Below, one piece after another: positions 5,139 through 5,717 of a stretch of 5,717 nucleotides of DNA. How positions within the stretch are numbered: position 1 is the stretch's first letter; every line of letters starts with the position of its first letter. The stretch lies in NCBI GenBank assembly GCA_017116025.1, contig JAFITR010000097.1, forward strand, positions 1 to 5,717, in the 5' to 3' direction. The notes beneath the pieces were generated by a model. The model had not been told where the DNA came from. It searched no databases and saw only the letters and a program-made list of their open reading frames with translations. A program made the position numbers and the translations under genes. Origin of the DNA: Simkania negevensis (lineage in GTDB: Bacteria; Chlamydiota; Chlamydiia; Chlamydiales; JAFITR01).

Positions 5139-5633
5139 ATGGTAATTATTAGACTATTCAATAGTGGCAAAGGGTCGAGTGACAAGGGAAGGGAAGGCCC
5201 AAAAAAGGTTGTCGAACCGGAAATTATCAGCCATAAAGAGGGAGAAGGTAGCTTCGGCGAGAAAAAAAAAACCCCTTCACCAAAAAAATATACATGGAAG
5301 CAAGCTGTTGCCTTGCGCTTCTTCTTCCTCTTCTGCGCTTTCCTTGCTTGCCTCTGGTCCCTTGTGGTCGCTGTTTTTTGTTTGCTAGCAGTGATCGGAT
5401 ACACCTTCTCTTTTTTTACCAATATTCAGTTGCGACAAGCATGTAAAACAACCTTTGCCCACCTGATCGCTGCTGTCGTGGCGATCTTCTCCTTCTTCTT
5501 TTGTGTCGTTAGCCCCAAGCTTGGCCTTACTTTTTTGTTGGCCTATGTCTTCTCTGCATTAAAAAAACGGCAGCGCTCAGAGTACGTACAACAGCTTCAC
5601 GAACGATTCCGTAACTTCCATAGCCACTTCTAG
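5139..5633 (+). CDS. Hypothetical membrane protein with charged N-terminus
   Basis: I do not recognise this protein of about 164 residues. Residues 1-55 are polar and rich in Lys, Glu, Gly and Ser and look disordered. Residues 57-93 are a long hydrophobic stretch rich in Phe, Leu and Cys that could hold one or two membrane segments. A second hydrophobic region covers about 105-124 and continues after a 'SPK' turn to about 140. The basic tail 'LKKRQRSEY' onward (141-164) is probably cytoplasmic. The start is uncertain. The ATG at 5139, 7 nt after the sthA stop, has no Shine-Dalgarno and would rely on translational coupling. An in-frame ATG at 5100, inside the end of sthA, would add 13 residues. 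A run of ten A's at 5262-5271 encodes lysines just before the first hydrophobic stretch and could be slippery. The long open frame and membrane pattern favour a real gene. Confidence 0.65.
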   Translation: MVIIRLFNSGKGSSDKGREGPKKVVEPEIISHKEGEGSFGEKKKTPSPKKYTWKQAVALRFFFLFCAFLACLWSLVVAVFCLLAVIGYTFSFFTNIQLRQACKTTFAHLIAAVVAIFSFFFCVVSPKLGLTFLLAYVFSALKKRQRSEYVQQLHERFRNFHSHF

Positions 5634-5649
5634 CCACGAGAGGAACAAG

Positions 5650-5706
5650 ATGGAGAAGATCGTCAAGATTCACAGGATAGCTACTTATGAGGTAAAGGAA
5701 AAATAG
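5650..5706 (+). CDS. Possible small peptide of 18 residues, or interrupted start of a gene
   Basis: ATG at 5650 opens a frame MEKIVKIHRIATYEVKEK that ends at TAG 5704-5706. AGAGGA at 5639-5644 is placed correctly, 5 nt upstream, so initiation is plausible, and the frame begins 17 nt after the preceding gene. It could be a leader peptide, a true microprotein or the 5' end of a gene broken by a frameshift. The window ends 11 nt later, so these cannot be told apart. Confidence 0.25.
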   Translation: MEKIVKIHRIATYEVKEK

Positions 5707-5717
5707 CTCAGAGTGTT

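Noticed and set aside
4943..5422. 159-residue antisense frame across the end of sthA and the membrane protein gene
   Set aside because: Its Lys-rich and Phe-rich segments are the reverse complement of the A- and T-rich plus-strand coding sequence, and no start signal is present.

Overview
The window most likely comes from a member of the Chlamydiota outside the classical Chlamydia genus, meaning an environmental or amoeba-associated type lineage. The main pointer is a 91-residue ribosomal protein L28. As I recall the family, its basic core and 'EENRFVTLKLS' stretch resemble the chlamydial form of L28. A two-HKD phospholipase D-like protein and an SthA-type flavoprotein fit that background. 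The assignment rests on remembered family resemblance, not on a search. No rRNA, tRNA, CRISPR array or recognisable mobile element is present.

Layout from left to right. Positions 1-310 contain no gene I can support. They hold a triple 19-nt tandem repeat, a 14-nt palindrome and two copies of a 13-nt dyad motif. Positions 311-1330 (minus) encode a membrane-anchored phospholipase D-like protein. A 126-bp divergent intergenic region follows; on the plus strand it has a sigma28-type promoter candidate and a strong Shine-Dalgarno sequence. Positions 1457-3136 (plus) encode a flagellin whose conserved N- and C-terminal ends flank a central domain of about 280 residues that looks like a beta-propeller. 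The gene ends in a strong rho-independent terminator. Next comes a 28-bp hairpin built from 9-nt units, lying between the convergent flagellin and rpmB genes. rpmB (3302-3577, minus) and sthA (3737-5131, plus) diverge from a 159-bp region. That region has a sigma70-type promoter candidate for rpmB and a sigma54-type -24/-12 element for sthA. Close behind sthA, in an operon-like arrangement, is a small unrecognised membrane protein (about 5139-5633) containing a ten-A tract. A very short reading frame with a good ribosome binding site sits at the right edge.

The genes do not form one pathway: L28 is housekeeping and SthA balances NADH and NADPH pools. The most interesting locus is the flagellin. 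It encodes the filament subunit of a motility organelle that classical chlamydiae lack. Its exposed domain is not one I know from flagellins, and it has its own sigma28-like promoter. No other flagellar gene is in the window, so whether a full flagellum is made cannot be judged here.
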